NCBI GenBank assembly: GCA_017964105.1
Contig: JAGCSP010000074.1
Location: 1 to 5,186, forward strand
DNA length: 5,186 nt
Direction: 5' to 3'
Origin: Clostridia bacterium
GTDB lineage: Bacteria; Bacillota; Clostridia; Christensenellales; UBA1242
Shown: one piece after another, positions 4,958-5,186 of the stretch
Numbering within the stretch: the first letter of the stretch is position 1
How the letters are laid out: the number at the start of each line of letters is the position of its first letter
Notes under the pieces: generated by a model
What the model was told of the DNA's origin: nothing
Databases searched by the model: none
What the model saw: only the letters and a program-made list of their open reading frames with translations
Position numbers and translations under genes: made by a program

Positions 4958-5186
4958 ATTTCCGCAATCCTTATAACATCGATTTCAAGTATCGTTATGA
5001 GGAGATTGAGAGTGATTTGAACTATTACACTGTTCCTGCAGAATTCTGGCAGTCCGTAAAGATGGCTCATTTGGTAAAATACCTTTGCATTGAGACCTAT
5101 AATGAAGTCGCAGGAATCGAATTTACCCGTGCCCATTTCCCTAAGATGTTCTTCTTGGATGGTACATGGCATTTCCGTAATAACGG
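4957..5186 (+). CDS. Internal fragment of an unrecognised gene after a compositional break
   Basis: From about 4957 to the right edge a different + strand frame is open and looks coding (about 76 residues: starting NFRNPYNIDFKYRYEEIE and ending KMFFLDGTWHFRNN). The upstream stop in this frame is at 4924-4926, inside tilS, and there is no start codon with a ribosome-binding site. The first in-frame ATG is at 5062. Codon choice differs from the rest of the window: TTC, AAG, GAG, ACC and CGT are common here, where tilS and spoIIE favour TTT, AAA and GAA. G+C is about 40% by hand count (92 of 229), against roughly 27-33% in tilS lines I counted. The protein is rich in aromatic residues and shows no motif I can name. 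It is not TilS C-terminal domain, hpt or ftsH. It looks like the middle of a foreign gene joined to tilS. Confidence 0.5.

Noticed and set aside
4940..4980. A simple frameshift in tilS, since the next frame reads LEV after LPNG
   Set aside because: A shifted frame gives LPNG-LEV, which resembles TilS for a few residues, but the following 70 residues do not look like the TilS C-terminal domain and the codon use changes. A join explains this better than a single-base error.
4792..5172. 126-aa open frame on the - strand spanning the tilS end and the tail
   Set aside because: It crosses the compositional break and runs antisense to tilS. The + strand frame fits the codon pattern of the tail better, and no ribosome-binding site or motif supports the - strand.

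Overview
The window is an AT-rich piece of bacterial DNA, roughly one third G+C by eye. It carries a sporulation and cell-division gene set typical of endospore-forming Bacillota, most likely a member of Clostridia. The diagnostic genes are yabP, yabQ, divIC, spoIIE and tilS. The sequence does not allow a genus to be named. The large share of hypothetical sequence and the abrupt right end suggest a metagenome-derived contig, which is an inference.

Layout from left to right. (1) Positions 3-569, + strand: the C-terminal part of an unrecognised, lysine- and acid-rich protein whose start lies outside the window. (2) Positions 574-603: a strong hairpin flanked by A and T runs that can terminate transcription from both sides. 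(3) Positions 602-1506, - strand: a tight operon yabP-yabQ-divIC (4-bp overlap, then a 6-bp gap). (4) Positions 1507-1657: a divergent control region. It holds a good sigma-E-type promoter for yabP, a TATAAT element and an 8+8 bp palindrome in front of spoIIE. (5) Positions 1658-3913, + strand: a complete spoIIE (751 aa) with an N-terminal membrane domain, a cysteine-containing linker and a C-terminal PP2C phosphatase. (6) Positions 3914-4036: a tilS promoter bracketed by a 12-bp inverted repeat. (7) Positions 4037-4957: tilS, cut short at 306 aa. (8) Positions about 4957-5186: a stretch with different codon use, carrying the inside of another unrecognised reading frame.

The genes work together in spore formation. 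SpoIIE dephosphorylates SpoIIAA to release sigma-F in the forespore, and it acts at the polar septum where DivIC also works. YabP and YabQ are later mother-cell proteins for the spore envelope, and YabQ is needed for cortex. TilS modifies the tRNA that reads AUA and is a usual neighbour of spoIIE. In Bacillus and most Clostridia these genes lie on one strand (yabP-yabQ-divIC-yabR-spoIIE-tilS-hpt-ftsH). Here the yabP-divIC block is inverted relative to spoIIE-tilS, yabR is absent between them, and hpt and ftsH are not reached.

I found no clearly new defence or mobile system. The points most worth a second look are the compositional break that truncates tilS, the inverted sporulation cluster with its compact divergent control region, and the inverted repeat around the tilS promoter.
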